Below, piece by piece: positions 52,868 to 62,906 of a DNA stretch of 64,000 nt (positions are counted from its first letter, which is position 1; each line of letters opens with the position of its first letter). Location: assembly GCA_019636215.1 (NCBI GenBank), contig JAHBXZ010000003.1, forward strand, positions 1 through 64,000, given 5' to 3'. The notes under the pieces were generated by a model that saw only the letters and a list, made by a program, of their open reading frames with translations, was not told where the DNA came from and did not search any database. Origin of the DNA: Planctomycetota bacterium (GTDB lineage Bacteria; Planctomycetota; UBA8742; UBA2392). A program made the translations under genes and the position numbers.

Positions 52868-54514
52868 ATGCGCACATACATTCAAGCCTGCGTTGCCGTC
52901 GCGATGGCCCTTGCGCTGTCGTGGCACTCGCCGGTTTCAGCCCAGGCCAAGCCCGACAAGAAGGCACAGCGCGAGGCCTGGGACGCCGCCGAAAAGTTGC
53001 TGAAGGACGCCAAGGCGCCCGTGGCCGACGTCGTTGCGGCCGTCGAGAAACTCCAGCCGGTGATAGACCACGACATGGCGTTGAACCTGCTTGGCTACTT
53101 CGACCAGTGCGACAACGCCTGGTCCAGCGACAAGAAAGACAACCTGGGCCGCCCGGTGGCGGGACCGCGCCCGGTAGAGGCCTACCAGATTGCCCGCGCC
53201 ATCCTTCGCACGGTGCGGTCGATGGACAACGCCGAAGAAGCTGCGAAGTTCGAGAAAGAAATCGGCGACCGCGAAAAGTTCTCGCTGCGCCAGCGCACTG
53301 CCATGCTGGATGCAATTGCCCGCAACTTTGAAGACAAACGCTGCGCGGACATCATGCTGGCCTGGACCAAAGACGCGGCCAAGGACACCGACATGCGGGT
53401 CCTGATCATCCACCACCTGGCAGATCACCCACGCGCCGAAGGCGTGCTGGATGCCCTGCTGGTGACTTTGCTTGACAGGTCCTGGCGCATCCGCGAGGTG
53501 TCCATTCTGGCACTGGTTGAATGCAGCGACACAGAAAAGGATCGCGTGACACTGGCAATGATCCAGGCACTGGCCAAGGAAAGCGGCAAACTGCGCAAGA
53601 CGCTGGGTGACGCGCTGGCCCGGATCACGGGCGCAGACAAAGGCACCAACGCCGACGCCTGGATTGACTGGTTCAAAGAAAAGAAGCGCGAAGAACAAGG
53701 CCTGCCGCCGAAGTCCGGCAAGGGCGACCGCGGCACGGCGGTCAAGGTTTTCGAAACCGAGTCGTTCTCTGACCGCTACGTCTTTGTGATCGACACTTCG
53801 GTATCCATGAAGCAGATCATCAAGGACGAAGAGAAAGAGCGCCTGAAGAAATCGATGACCGAAAAGGCTGACCCCAACGACAAGCGCAAGCCACTCGATT
53901 GGACCCAGATCAACAGCAAGTTGGACCTCGCGCGCGAGGAAATGATCCGTTCGCTGGAAGTCATGGACCCCACTCACACCAAGTTCACACTGGTCAGCTT
54001 TGACATTGAGGCCAAGGTCTGGAAGGAAGAACTGGTTCCCACCGACGCCAAGAACGTGAAGGAAGCTGCCGACTGGTTGCGCAAGATTGCCGGCGGCAAC
54101 CGCACCAATGTGTTCGCGGCGCTCAATGCCGCGCTGGACCTAAGCGAGAAACTCGCCGGCGTGGACGTCGACAAGCGCAAAGGCAAACCCGCCAAGCCGC
54201 CCAAAGACGGTAAGGTAGTCACCGGCCCCCATGCCGACGAGGCGATTCCGGACACCATCTTTCTGTACACCGACGGCTATGCGACCAACGGCAAGTACGC
54301 CGGTGATGACCGGGCGTGGCAGGGCAAGTCGCAGGATGAGAAGGCCAAACTCTACAGCGATATCATGAAGTACATGATTGAAGAGATAGGCGACCGCAAC
54401 CGCGTGTCGCGCATCCAGATCCACTGCATCGGTGTGGGCAGCCCGCAGGACAGCACCACAATGGGTGCGCTGGCCCGCGTGGCCAAGGGCAAGTACGTAC
54501 CAATCGGCAGATAG
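52868..54514 (+). CDS. Exported HEAT-VWA protein 3
   Basis: 548 residues with a signal peptide (cleavage about SVSA at 25). The HEAT-like helical region (about 30-260) ends with WIDWFKEKK. The VWA domain follows with metal site DTSVS (309-313) and the later FLYTDGYATN motif. It is paralogous to the genes at 20872 and 22649. GGAGGAGG precedes the ATG. It is about 30 kb from moxR, so if these proteins use MoxR they do so in trans. A strong terminator follows. Confidence 0.84.
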   Translation: MRTYIQACVAVAMALALSWHSPVSAQAKPDKKAQREAWDAAEKLLKDAKAPVADVVAAVEKLQPVIDHDMALNLLGYFDQCDNAWSSDKKDNLGRPVAGPRPVEAYQIARAILRTVRSMDNAEEAAKFEKEIGDREKFSLRQRTAMLDAIARNFEDKRCADIMLAWTKDAAKDTDMRVLIIHHLADHPRAEGVLDALLVTLLDRSWRIREVSILALVECSDTEKDRVTLAMIQALAKESGKLRKTLGDALARITGADKGTNADAWIDWFKEKKREEQGLPPKSGKGDRGTAVKVFETESFSDRYVFVIDTSVSMKQIIKDEEKERLKKSMTEKADPNDKRKPLDWTQINSKLDLAREEMIRSLEVMDPTHTKFTLVSFDIEAKVWKEELVPTDAKNVKEAADWLRKIAGGNRTNVFAALNAALDLSEKLAGVDVDKRKGKPAKPPKDGKVVTGPHADEAIPDTIFLYTDGYATNGKYAGDDRAWQGKSQDEKAKLYSDIMKYMIEEIGDRNRVSRIQIHCIGVGSPQDSTTMGALARVAKGKYVPIGR

Positions 54515-54528
54515 TCGCTTGCGCTGTC

Positions 54529-54558
54529 AAACGGGGCGCTTGGGCGCCCCGTTTTTTT
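54529..54558 (+). terminator. Rho-independent terminator of HEAT-VWA gene 3
   Basis: AAACGGGGCGC pairs with GCGCCCCGTTT across TTGG, and the T-run continues to seven T residues (54552-54558). This is a classic intrinsic terminator. Confidence 0.92.
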
Positions 54559-54645
54559 CTGCAATGGATGCATGTCGATGGCGAATCGGCAATCCCGCCC
54601 AAACACAGATTCGCCCTGCCATGCTTCATGCTGTATCCTCAGGGC

Positions 54646-55170
54646 ATGAACACACAGCAACGCAATGTGCTGGTTCGAAACCTGGTGGGCGGCATCGGAC
54701 TGGTAGTTCTGGCGCTGTTCCTGATGACCTTTTTCGGCGTGTTTGACGGCGAGCAATCCAATGAAGCACAGGTTCGCAAGCTGATGGAGAGCATCCAGGA
54801 CGAAATCAACGACCACGACTGGCATGACCTGGTCGCCCTGAGCGACGCAACCCCCGAAGAAGCCGACATCTGGCTGCGATCAGTTCCCAAGCAGGCCCAG
54901 TACGTTGTCATTGACACCATCACGCCCAAGACTTTCCTGAACGTGCCGGACACCGCGCGCGAGTTCGTCGTGGAAGTAACCGTGCTTGCCCGGTACGAGG
55001 CCGCGGGAATGGTCAGTTCGCGCCCGATCCAGGCAGACGGCAAGCTCTACTTTGTAAAGCTGAACATAGAAGGCAAAGAAGCCTGGCGGCTTGACTTGAA
55101 GAGATCGGCGCCATCGTTCCCCTACCTGCCAAACCCCAAACTGCCGCCCCGCGCGCCGCCAGCCAGTTGA
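54646..55170 (+). CDS. Small single-pass membrane protein
   Basis: 174 residues with one N-terminal membrane segment (IGLVVLALFLMTFFGVF) and an exported alpha/beta domain of about 120 residues resembling the NTF2/SnoaL-like layout (helical start VRKLMESIQDEINDHDWHDLVALS, then beta strands). The assignment is only by pattern. The ATG at 54646 lacks a strong ribosome-binding site. It ends three bases before the convergent mraY stop codon. Confidence 0.6.
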   Translation: MNTQQRNVLVRNLVGGIGLVVLALFLMTFFGVFDGEQSNEAQVRKLMESIQDEINDHDWHDLVALSDATPEEADIWLRSVPKQAQYVVIDTITPKTFLNVPDTAREFVVEVTVLARYEAAGMVSSRPIQADGKLYFVKLNIEGKEAWRLDLKRSAPSFPYLPNPKLPPRAPPAS

Positions 55171-55173
55171 GAA

Positions 55174-56316
55174 TCAGCGCTGAACAACGGCCTGGCTGGG
55201 AACATGCCTGGGCTGGGGCTGCGCAGCAGTATCCGCCAGCTGCTGAGAGCGAGGCAACGGCAGCATGGCGATGGAAAGCGCCGCCAGCAGCATGCCCGCG
55301 GCCACAAAGCGCCGAGTCACTTTGGTCTCGTGCCAACCCCCGAACTGAAAGTGGTGGTGAAGCGGCGCGCAGCGCAGGATGCGCTTGCCGCCGGTCGCCT
55401 TGAAGTAACCGACCTGCAGCATCACGGACAGGGCCTCGGCAACAAACACGCCCCCGGCAACGGCCAGCACCAGCTCAATCCGGCCAAGCACCGCAATGAA
55501 CCCCATCAGCGCCCCAAAACTCAGGCTTCCGGTGTCACCCATGAACACCTTGGCCGGGTGACGGTTCCAGAACAGAAAGCCGACCAGCGATCCTGACGCC
55601 ACCAGCGCCAGCATCGCGGCTGTCCAGCCCAGGTCGGCATCGCCGGCGCCGGTCAGTGCCACCAAAGCTGCACCGACGGCCAAGGCGTGAAAGGCGATGG
55701 CGCCGGTACCTCCCGCCAGGCCGTCCAGTCCATCGGTCAGGTTGTAGGCATTGCTTGATCCCACCATGATGAAGGCGCCCAGTGGCACCAAGCCCCAGCC
55801 AACATGCAGTTGCCAGCCCAGCACGTGCACCTGCGCGTGTTCGGGGCCCATCAGCATCACGGCACCGGCGCAGCAGGCCACGGCGATCAGCCCCTGCGCG
55901 AACAGCTTTGTGCGGCCACGAATGCCGTCCCCGCCCTTGCGCGTGAGTTTCGCCCAGTCGTCAACCAGGCCCAGGGCCGCATGGGCAAGCACGGCAAACC
56001 CTGCCAGCGCAAGGCCGCCCCAGACCTTGATGGGGTCAGCGCCGAGCCAGGTCAGAAGGGCGCACCCGGCTGCCGCTGCCGACAGCATGGCAGGAACCAG
56101 AAACACCCCGCCCATCGTAGGGGTGTGCTTCTTGCCGCCGTTGAGAAGGTTCAAGTAGTCGCTGGCCTTGCGGGGCTCGCCGTCATTCAGCTTGCGACGA
56201 ACCAGCACGGGAATGATCAGCCTGCCGGCCGCAATGCAGGCCAGAATGGAAAGCAGGCCTGCACCGAACAGCGCAAGGCAGAACACCAGGTCAAGCTGGG
56301 CAAGATTTCGGGGCAT
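55174..56316 (-). CDS. mraY: Phospho-N-acetylmuramoyl-pentapeptide transferase MraY
   Basis: 380 residues, about ten membrane segments. Signatures are KKHTPTMGG near the N-terminus, NAYNLTDGLDGLAGG (catalytic Asp loops) in the middle, FMGDTGSL and LRCAPLHHHFQ near the end. It makes lipid I from UDP-MurNAc-pentapeptide and undecaprenyl phosphate at the inner membrane. It is the last visible gene of the mra cluster and lies 12 bases after murF. Confidence 0.97.
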   Translation of the reverse strand: MPRNLAQLDLVFCLALFGAGLLSILACIAAGRLIIPVLVRRKLNDGEPRKASDYLNLLNGGKKHTPTMGGVFLVPAMLSAAAAGCALLTWLGADPIKVWGGLALAGFAVLAHAALGLVDDWAKLTRKGGDGIRGRTKLFAQGLIAVACCAGAVMLMGPEHAQVHVLGWQLHVGWGLVPLGAFIMVGSSNAYNLTDGLDGLAGGTGAIAFHALAVGAALVALTGAGDADLGWTAAMLALVASGSLVGFLFWNRHPAKVFMGDTGSLSFGALMGFIAVLGRIELVLAVAGGVFVAEALSVMLQVGYFKATGGKRILRCAPLHHHFQFGGWHETKVTRRFVAAGMLLAALSIAMLPLPRSQQLADTAAQPQPRHVPSQAVVQR

Positions 56317-56328
56317 CGGTTGTCCTGG

Positions 56329-57849
56329 TCAGGCCACAGCCGGCTTGGAACCGCGCAGCCGTACGGGAAGCGGATCGCCCACAGGGTGCTCGCGCACCGT
56401 GGGCCGGGTTACGAAGCCAGGCGTGGCCGTGCCATGCCGGCTCTCGAGCTCTGCCACGATTCTGTCCATGTGCATGCCGTGGCTGCCCTTTACCAGCACG
56501 ATGTCACCAGCACAGGCTTCTTCGGCCAGTGCCGCTGCTGCGGCTGTGCTGTCGGCATAACGCCAGACTGTGCCGGTTCCTGATGCAGCAAAGTGCCGGT
56601 CAAGCACATCCGCCAGCCTTGTCATTTCTGGCCCGACAGCCAGCACCAGGTTCACGCTCAGACTGGTGATGTGCTGCGCCACTTCCTCGTGCAGGCGCTG
56701 TGAATGCTCGCCCAGTTCCAGCATGTCGCCCAGCACGGCAATGCGCTGGCCGCGAGTGTCGAACGCCGAAAGCGTCGACAGCGCCGCCTTGGTGCTGGCC
56801 GGGTTGGCGTTGTAGCTGTCATCCAGCACTCCGATGCCGGCAAACTCGCGGTACTCCAGGCGCCTGCCAACGGCCTCTACGCGTCGCAACGCCAGCTGCA
56901 TAACCGGGATGTCAATTCCGCTGACCCAGCCAAGCGCAAGCGCCGCAAGCGCATTGTTGACATTGTGCAGGCCGTGCAGAGGCAAGCGAAACTCGTGCTT
57001 GCCGTTGAGGACGAAGTGCGTCCCGAAACGGTTGCTGCGCAGGTTTGTCGCGCGCAGTTCGCACCGCGCATCGGTTCCGAAGCTGACCACGCGGCAGTTG
57101 GCGCGCTCGGCCGCGCGCACACACTGGGCGTCGTCGTAGTTGACAATCGCGATGCCGTCGCGACCTAAAGCCGCCAACAGGTCGCCTTTCTCCTGAAGCA
57201 CACCCTCCAGGCTGTGCAGGCCCTGCAAGTGGCCTTCGCTGATCGATGTCAGGATGGCGCATTGCGGGGCGGCGATGCGGGCCAAGGCCGCAATCTCGCC
57301 TCGCTCACTGGTACCCATTTCAATCACGGCAAAGTCGTGGCGCTGGTTCATGCGCAGAAGCGTCTGCGGCACGCCAACACGATTGTTCTCGTTGGCCTGG
57401 TTCTGCAACACCTCAAACTGGGCACGCAGTACCGCGCAGGCCAGTTCGCGCGTTGTCGTCTTGCCGTTGCTGCCGGTGATGCCCACCACGCAACCCTTCT
57501 GCCGATCGCGGTGCGCACGGGCAAGTCGACCAAGGGCCTCCAGCGTGTCTTCTACCAGGATCACCGGGACCTGAGGCTCAAAGCCTTCCGGCAGGCGGTG
57601 TGTGATCAGAACCCGGGCACCGGCCGCCTCGGCCTGCGCCAGGAAGTCGGCGCCGTCAAAGCGATCACCCTTGAGGGCCACAAACAGATCGCCCTGCACA
57701 ATGCGGCGGGTGTCTGTGCACACGGCACCAAAAGTCTGTGGATAGCTGCGGTTACTGTCTGACGTTGCGCCGTTGCCGTCTTGCGGCAGACGGTGAGCCC
57801 AGCGCCCCCCCACTATCAGGCGCGCCTCGGCAATCGTTGTGTCGTGCAT
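56329..57849 (-). CDS. murF: UDP-MurNAc-tripeptide:D-Ala-D-Ala ligase MurF
   Basis: 506 residues. The ATP-binding loop is GITGSNGKTTTRE (about 124-135), with the Mur-ligase blocks VIEMGTSERGEI, DDSYNANP and LGDMLELGEHS. It adds D-Ala-D-Ala to the peptidoglycan precursor. ATG 57849 is four bases after the murE stop (TAG-GGCC-ATG). The longer frame towards 57999 would overlap murE and is unlikely. Confidence 0.97.
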   Translation of the reverse strand: MHDTTIAEARLIVGGRWAHRLPQDGNGATSDSNRSYPQTFGAVCTDTRRIVQGDLFVALKGDRFDGADFLAQAEAAGARVLITHRLPEGFEPQVPVILVEDTLEALGRLARAHRDRQKGCVVGITGSNGKTTTRELACAVLRAQFEVLQNQANENNRVGVPQTLLRMNQRHDFAVIEMGTSERGEIAALARIAAPQCAILTSISEGHLQGLHSLEGVLQEKGDLLAALGRDGIAIVNYDDAQCVRAAERANCRVVSFGTDARCELRATNLRSNRFGTHFVLNGKHEFRLPLHGLHNVNNALAALALGWVSGIDIPVMQLALRRVEAVGRRLEYREFAGIGVLDDSYNANPASTKAALSTLSAFDTRGQRIAVLGDMLELGEHSQRLHEEVAQHITSLSVNLVLAVGPEMTRLADVLDRHFAASGTGTVWRYADSTAAAAALAEEACAGDIVLVKGSHGMHMDRIVAELESRHGTATPGFVTRPTVREHPVGDPLPVRLRGSKPAVA

Positions 57850-57853
57850 GGCC

Positions 57854-59368
57854 CTATGCCATCGAATGATGCCGGCGTCCGCTGCCCTGGGCGCCCCAGT
57901 GGCGTTGAAGGGCGTCTCGCGCCTCTTCTTTGTCGTCAAAATGCACGGTGCGATCTGAGAAAATCTGGTAGTCCTCGTGGCCCTTTCCAAGGATCGCAAT
58001 CACCTCGTTGGGCTGGGCCTCCGCCACTGCCCGGTGGATGGCCTCGCGGCGATCCACGAAGGATTCCACGGGGCGCCTTTGTGGCGGTACACCATCCAGG
58101 ATCTCCTGGATGATGGTCGTCGGGCTTTCGCTGCGCGGATTGTCACTGGTGATGATCGGACGGTCCGCGAGTTCGGCAGCAATCGCGCCCATCTTGGGGC
58201 GCTTGGTTCGATCGCGATCACCGCCGCAGCCGAACACTACTGTCAACCTGCGGCCCTGGCACACCTTTCGCAGGGTGGTCAATACATTCTCCATGGCATC
58301 CGGCGTGTGAGCGTAGTCAACGAACACAGCGGGCGCCTCGCCCGTAAACATCACCCTTTCAAGCCGTCCCGGAGCACCTTTGAACTTCATGACTGCAGCA
58401 CGCACCTGCTGAAGCGGCAAGTTCAGCGCCAGCGACGCCGCCACCACCCCGGTAATGTTCTGTATGTTGTAAAGGCCGGTCATTGGGCTCAGGAACATGG
58501 CACCCCGGTCGCGCCAGCGCAGCCCGAACGACATGCCCTCCACGGCCAGGCGGGGTTGTTCTGCGCTGAGATCGGCTGAACCATTGATTCGGAACGTAAT
58601 GCGCCGCCCCGAGCACTCCGAGGCCATGCGGGCACCGAACTCGTCATCGAGATTGAAGATGCCCACGGCATCGGGACGCAGTTGGTTAAACAACCGCGCC
58701 TTGGCGCGGAAGTAACCCTCGAAGTCCTTGTGGTAGTCCAGGTGGTCGCGAGTCAGGTTTGTGAAAATGCCCGCAGCGAAATCGACTCCGGCCACTCGGT
58801 CCTGATCCAGGGCATGGCTGGATACCTCCATCACGCAGGCCTGCTGGCCCCGCGCACGCATTTCCGCAAGCATCTGCTGAACCTGCAAAGGACCGGGCGT
58901 TGTCTGGTCGGCCTCGCGGGTTTCGTGGCCCACGATGTTGCAGACAGTGCCCATCAGGCCGCACGAGATCCCGCAGCGTTCAAAGACCTCGCGCATCAGA
59001 AAAGCGCTGGTGGTCTTGCCGTTGGTGCCTGTCACGCCAACCACCGTCATGTGCCGGCTTGGTTCGCCATACAGTATCGATGCAAGCAGGCCCAGCGACC
59101 GACGCACATGCGGGCTGACAATCTGTGGCACAAGCTTCAGTTCAGGCATCGGCTTGCCGACCAGCAGGGAACTTGCACCACGGTCCAGCGCATCACGCAC
59201 AAAGCGGCTGCCGTCAACCTTGGTCCCCGGCACCGCAACAAACAGGTTTCCGGGCATGACCCTGCGGCTGTCGTCGGTGACACCGGTGACCCGCAGGTGC
59301 TGCAGGTTCATTACCCAGGTCTTGGGGTCGGCAAAGTGCAGGCGTTTGGCAAGCGAGGAAAATCGCAT
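57854..59368 (-). CDS. murE: UDP-MurNAc-dipeptide:amino-acid ligase MurE (meso-DAP type)
   Basis: 504 residues. Mur-ligase blocks include GVTGTNGKTTSA (114-122), DYAHTPDA, and TSDNPRSE. DNPR is the motif of ligases adding meso-diaminopimelate, so the peptide third residue is probably mDAP. AGGAA lies at good distance before ATG 59368. It begins about 20 bases after the ftsI stop. Confidence 0.96.
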   Translation of the reverse strand: MRFSSLAKRLHFADPKTWVMNLQHLRVTGVTDDSRRVMPGNLFVAVPGTKVDGSRFVRDALDRGASSLLVGKPMPELKLVPQIVSPHVRRSLGLLASILYGEPSRHMTVVGVTGTNGKTTSAFLMREVFERCGISCGLMGTVCNIVGHETREADQTTPGPLQVQQMLAEMRARGQQACVMEVSSHALDQDRVAGVDFAAGIFTNLTRDHLDYHKDFEGYFRAKARLFNQLRPDAVGIFNLDDEFGARMASECSGRRITFRINGSADLSAEQPRLAVEGMSFGLRWRDRGAMFLSPMTGLYNIQNITGVVAASLALNLPLQQVRAAVMKFKGAPGRLERVMFTGEAPAVFVDYAHTPDAMENVLTTLRKVCQGRRLTVVFGCGGDRDRTKRPKMGAIAAELADRPIITSDNPRSESPTTIIQEILDGVPPQRRPVESFVDRREAIHRAVAEAQPNEVIAILGKGHEDYQIFSDRTVHFDDKEEARDALQRHWGAQGSGRRHHSMA

Positions 59369-59386
59369 CAGTGTTCCTGTTTCCAA

Positions 59387-61261
59387 TCAACGGTCGCGAA
59401 CGGCTTCCAGAACGGGCTCTGAATCCTCGGGTACGCCCAGGTGTTTCAGGCTGCGCAGCACAATGCGGGACATCACGGGGGCGGCCACGGTTCCGCCATA
59501 GTGCCGGATCCGCCAGCCCCACTTGTTGAGCACCTTCGCCCGCGCTTCGTTGACAACAACAATCACCGTCAGTGCCGGATTGTCGGCCGGGGCATACCCG
59601 ACAAAGCTGCAGATCTTGTCGCTGCTGTACTGCCCCTGTTTCACCTTGTGGGCCGTGCCGGTCTTGCCGGCAATGCGGTATTCCTTCAGGGCGCCGCTGC
59701 CGGCCGTGCCTTCGCCGCTGACGACGCGCTTTAGAGTCTCGTTCATCATTTCCCGCGTGACTTCGCGGGTCAGGCCGGTTTCCAGAAGTTCCGTAGGCTG
59801 TGCCTGGTACAGCACCTTGCCATCGCGGCTGACGACCTTGCCCACAACATATGGCTTGTAGACCTTGCCCCCGTTGGCAATCGCGTTGAAGCAGTTCAGC
59901 ATCTGCATCGGGGTGACCTGCACCTCATAGCCGATGCTGACGCTGGGAATTGAACTTGGCACGGTCCAGTCCTTCAGCGGGCGCACGCGGCCGGCGCTCT
60001 CACCAAACGCCTGCCCGCCAAGGTCAAAGCCCGTGCGCTGGCCGAAGCCCAGTGCGCGAATCGTGTCGTGAAGGTCCTTGCAGCCCAGCATCAGGCCGAT
60101 GCGGGTCATGACAGTGTTGCTGGATTTCACCAGCGCGGCCCCCACCGGCACGCAGTTGCGACCGTTGTGAAACAGCAGCTCGCTGGACGGAATCTCGTGG
60201 CCGTGGTCGGTGATCTGCTTCCTGCGGCCCGGGATGGAAAGTTCGGGTGTGTACTCGATCAGGCTGTCCGGGGTCAGCAGGCCCTTCTGGTAGGCGCCAC
60301 AGACAATCAATGGTTTGAACATACTGCCGGGTTCAAACGGGTCGGTGATGGCAATGTTCTTGCGGGCCGCGGCATCGGTGCCGGGCTTGTTCGGGTCAAA
60401 GTTCGGGTAGTTCGCCAGGGCCAGCAGCGCCCCGCTGTTGGTGTCCATTACGATCACTGACACCGTAACTGGGTCCCACTTTGCCACGCAGGCGCGAAGC
60501 TCTTCCTCCACGATGGCCTGAATGCCGGCGTTGATGGTAAGGACGACGTCGGCGCCATCGCGCGCCGCATTGACAGCATCGTCAACGCCCTGCATCGGTC
60601 GGCCAAGGGCATCTACGGTGATCACCCGACGGCCTGGCGTGGCTGCCAGGTATTGTTCCAGTGCGCGCTCTACGCCCTCCTGGCCGCGCATATCGGAATC
60701 CACAAACCCCACAAGGTGCGGGGCGAAGTTGCCCAGCGGATACTCACGGGTCTCGATGGCGCGCAGCTCAATGCCGGGCAACTCACCCGCTTCAATGGCA
60801 GCGGAGATTCGGCCGGCTGTCTCCGGGTCGACCTCGCGCCGGATTGTGTAGTAGGCCTTCTCGCGGCGCTCGTAGAGCTGCCGTTCAAGCTCAGCCGCCC
60901 ACTCTGTGTCGCGGCCCAGGATCTGCGCAAGGCGCAGGGCCACCACGGCGCGTTCGTTGCCTGGCACAACGCGGGGGTTCACAGCCAGGCTGGCACCCGA
61001 GAACGTCGTCTGTGCCAGCGCCACGCCGTCCTCGGTCCGAATCGTCCCGCGCGTTCCAACCAGCGTGACTGTGCGCGTCGAGTTTGCCGCGCGGCGCTTG
61101 GCGTAGTGGTCATGCTGCTGTACCTGCAAGTCATACAACCGCCCTGCCAGGCCGCAGAAGACAGCTACCAGAAGCCCAAGCGCCCACAAGGCGCTGCGCC
61201 GTGCGGAACGGCCTGCGCCCGGTTTGCCCACGGCCCACTGGATCATGCCACCCATGCTCAT
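59387..61261 (-). CDS. ftsI: Division transpeptidase FtsI (class B penicillin-binding protein)
   Basis: 624 residues. One N-terminal membrane segment (about 24-44) is followed by the dimerisation domain with RGTIRTEDG, then the transpeptidase with SMFK (catalytic Ser313), SSN (380-382) and KTGTA (533-537). It cross-links septal peptidoglycan. No PASTA domain is present. Its ATG overlaps the stop of the preceding small gene as ATGA. Confidence 0.95.
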   Translation of the reverse strand: MSMGGMIQWAVGKPGAGRSARRSALWALGLLVAVFCGLAGRLYDLQVQQHDHYAKRRAANSTRTVTLVGTRGTIRTEDGVALAQTTFSGASLAVNPRVVPGNERAVVALRLAQILGRDTEWAAELERQLYERREKAYYTIRREVDPETAGRISAAIEAGELPGIELRAIETREYPLGNFAPHLVGFVDSDMRGQEGVERALEQYLAATPGRRVITVDALGRPMQGVDDAVNAARDGADVVLTINAGIQAIVEEELRACVAKWDPVTVSVIVMDTNSGALLALANYPNFDPNKPGTDAAARKNIAITDPFEPGSMFKPLIVCGAYQKGLLTPDSLIEYTPELSIPGRRKQITDHGHEIPSSELLFHNGRNCVPVGAALVKSSNTVMTRIGLMLGCKDLHDTIRALGFGQRTGFDLGGQAFGESAGRVRPLKDWTVPSSIPSVSIGYEVQVTPMQMLNCFNAIANGGKVYKPYVVGKVVSRDGKVLYQAQPTELLETGLTREVTREMMNETLKRVVSGEGTAGSGALKEYRIAGKTGTAHKVKQGQYSSDKICSFVGYAPADNPALTVIVVVNEARAKVLNKWGWRIRHYGGTVAAPVMSRIVLRSLKHLGVPEDSEPVLEAVRDR

Positions 61262-61545
61262 CTGGACTTTCCCGGTTTCTCGACCTGGGCCGGCGGCGCC
61301 TCCTTCACTTCGGGTGGCAGCAGCGGAATCCCGGCCTCACGCACCCGGCGCATCATTTCGGTTGGGTCACTCTTGCGGGCGCGCTCCACGCGCAGCACCA
61401 GGTTCTGCTTCTGGACCAGCCTCAGTTCGCGCTCCGCCGCCCCGGCCTCGAAGGCTACCGAACGAGTCTGCAGGCGCTGACCGACGACAACGGCCGCCAG
61501 CAGCACGCCAAAGAGGATCAGCAGAATTCCAGTCTTGAGGTTCAT
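61258..61545 (-). CDS. Small FtsL-like membrane protein
   Basis: 95 residues: a short cytoplasmic start, one membrane segment (ILLILFGVLLAAVVVGQ, about 7-23), then a coiled-coil-like stretch and a proline-rich tail. Sequence similarity to FtsL is too weak to see, but size, topology and position between rsmH and ftsI are those of FtsL, which bridges the divisome. The call is therefore positional. Confidence 0.65.
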   Translation of the reverse strand: MNLKTGILLILFGVLLAAVVVGQRLQTRSVAFEAGAAERELRLVQKQNLVLRVERARKSDPTEMMRRVREAGIPLLPPEVKEAPPAQVEKPGKSR

Positions 61546-61560
61546 GGCGATTGCGGCTGT

Positions 61561-62499
61561 TCAGGCACGATGCTTCTTGCTGCGGTACTTGTCTTTGGGA
61601 TCACCCTTTGGATCGGAAGCGCCCCACAGAAACACACGCAGTTTCGCACTGCGCGACCGGGGGTTGGCTTGCCGCTCTGAATCATCGGCTGTCACGTGGT
61701 CAGGCTTGAGGATTCTTCCAAGCTCGCGTGCCTGCCATTGGCGAAACTTCAGCTTGATGATGCGGTCCTCCAGCGAATGGAAGCTGATAACCGCAACAGC
61801 ACCCGGCGAGAGCAGCCATCTCTCGCAGTGGCCCAACGCGCGCTCGAGCTCACCAAGCTCATCATTCACGGCAATTCGAATCGCCTGGAAGGTCCGCGTG
61901 GCCGGATCAATGCGCTGCGGCCCGCGCGGGTATGCGTCGGCACAAATGGCGGCCAGATCGCGCGTGGTTCGCAATTGGCCCTCTTCCAATCGACGTTTGA
62001 TGGCGCGGGCTACCCGGCGCGAATGCCGCTCTTCGCCAAATCGCCAGAGGATGTCCGCCAGGTCTGCCTCGGATGTCTCGGCCAGCAGCTCCAGCGCCGT
62101 CGAACCGGAATCGTCGCCCATGCGCATATCCAGCGGGCCATCGCGCATGAAACTGAAGCCGCGTTCGGGAACGTCCAGCTGAGGACTGCTGACACCCAGG
62201 TCTAACAGCAACCCTGAGGCACCGCCCAGACCCAGCTGTTGGAGCACGTGGGGCCAGTCCCCGAAGCATCCGTGGCAGACAACGGCACGATCACCGTAAC
62301 CTCGCAGACGCTCAGTTGCAGCTGCCACGGCGCGCGGGTCGCGGTCGATGCCGACAACCCGCAGTCCTGGGCTTGCGGCAAGCAGGGCTTGGCTGTGCCC
62401 GCCATAGCCGCAGGTGCCGTCCACGACAGGCGCGACAGCGAGCTCACGGTGGAAAGCCGCAACGACGGGTCCGCAAAGGACGGGAACGTGCTCGGCCAC
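61561..62499 (-). CDS. rsmH: 16S rRNA (cytosine-1402-N4)-methyltransferase RsmH
   Basis: 312 residues. SAM-binding VVDGTCGYGGHSQALL, LLLDLGVSSPQLDVPERGFSFM..., and VISFHSLEDRIIKLKF are the RsmH signatures. It methylates N4 of C1402 in 16S rRNA. The start is probably GTG 62499 (V-A-E-H-V-P-V-L), four bases after the small upstream gene's TGA; GGAGG lies 12 bases upstream. No ATG fits the family length. Confidence 0.94.
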   Translation of the reverse strand: MAEHVPVLCGPVVAAFHRELAVAPVVDGTCGYGGHSQALLAASPGLRVVGIDRDPRAVAAATERLRGYGDRAVVCHGCFGDWPHVLQQLGLGGASGLLLDLGVSSPQLDVPERGFSFMRDGPLDMRMGDDSGSTALELLAETSEADLADILWRFGEERHSRRVARAIKRRLEEGQLRTTRDLAAICADAYPRGPQRIDPATRTFQAIRIAVNDELGELERALGHCERWLLSPGAVAVISFHSLEDRIIKLKFRQWQARELGRILKPDHVTADDSERQANPRSRSAKLRVFLWGASDPKGDPKDKYRSKKHRA

Positions 62500-62503
62500 G
62501 TGC

Positions 62504-62761
62504 TCACGCGACCTCCGCCAGCCGGGCACTTTCGGCCTTCTCGGCCAGGCTGAGGATGCGTGTGACGTAGGGGCTGAACTCGACACCGCCAGGGGTGATC
62601 TCGCGAACGCGGGCCAGCAAGGCCTTGACGCGGCGAATCTCCGGCAGATAGCGGCGGACGCGATCCTCGAAGTCATCAGCCGTGCCGGCCTGCAGCAGCT
62701 CGCTGACAGCCTTCAGACCGTGCGGATCATCTTCCTGGCGCGTGTTACGAAGCAATTCCAT
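62504..62761 (-). CDS. Small helical protein between mraZ and rsmH
   Basis: 85 residues from ATG 62761 (MELLRNTRQED), with a GGGGGGAG site just upstream. It looks alpha-helical and charged (KAVSELLQAGTADDFEDRVRRYLPEIRRVKALLARVRE). No membrane segment. I do not recognise it. It sits in the mra cluster where no conserved gene is usually found, and is close-coupled to rsmH. Confidence 0.6.
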   Translation of the reverse strand: MELLRNTRQEDDPHGLKAVSELLQAGTADDFEDRVRRYLPEIRRVKALLARVREITPGGVEFSPYVTRILSLAEKAESARLAEVA

Positions 62762-62906
62762 GACTCCCCCCTTGGAGCTAGGTAATGGCAACGCGCGGAC
62801 TGGCGCATGAACGCGCCGCGCAATGCCGGATAAAATTGAGAAGAAGGCTAAGTGCGGCCCAGGGCGCCGGGCTGCGGGCGGCCAGCGGTGTCGCTGCTGG
62901 CGTGCG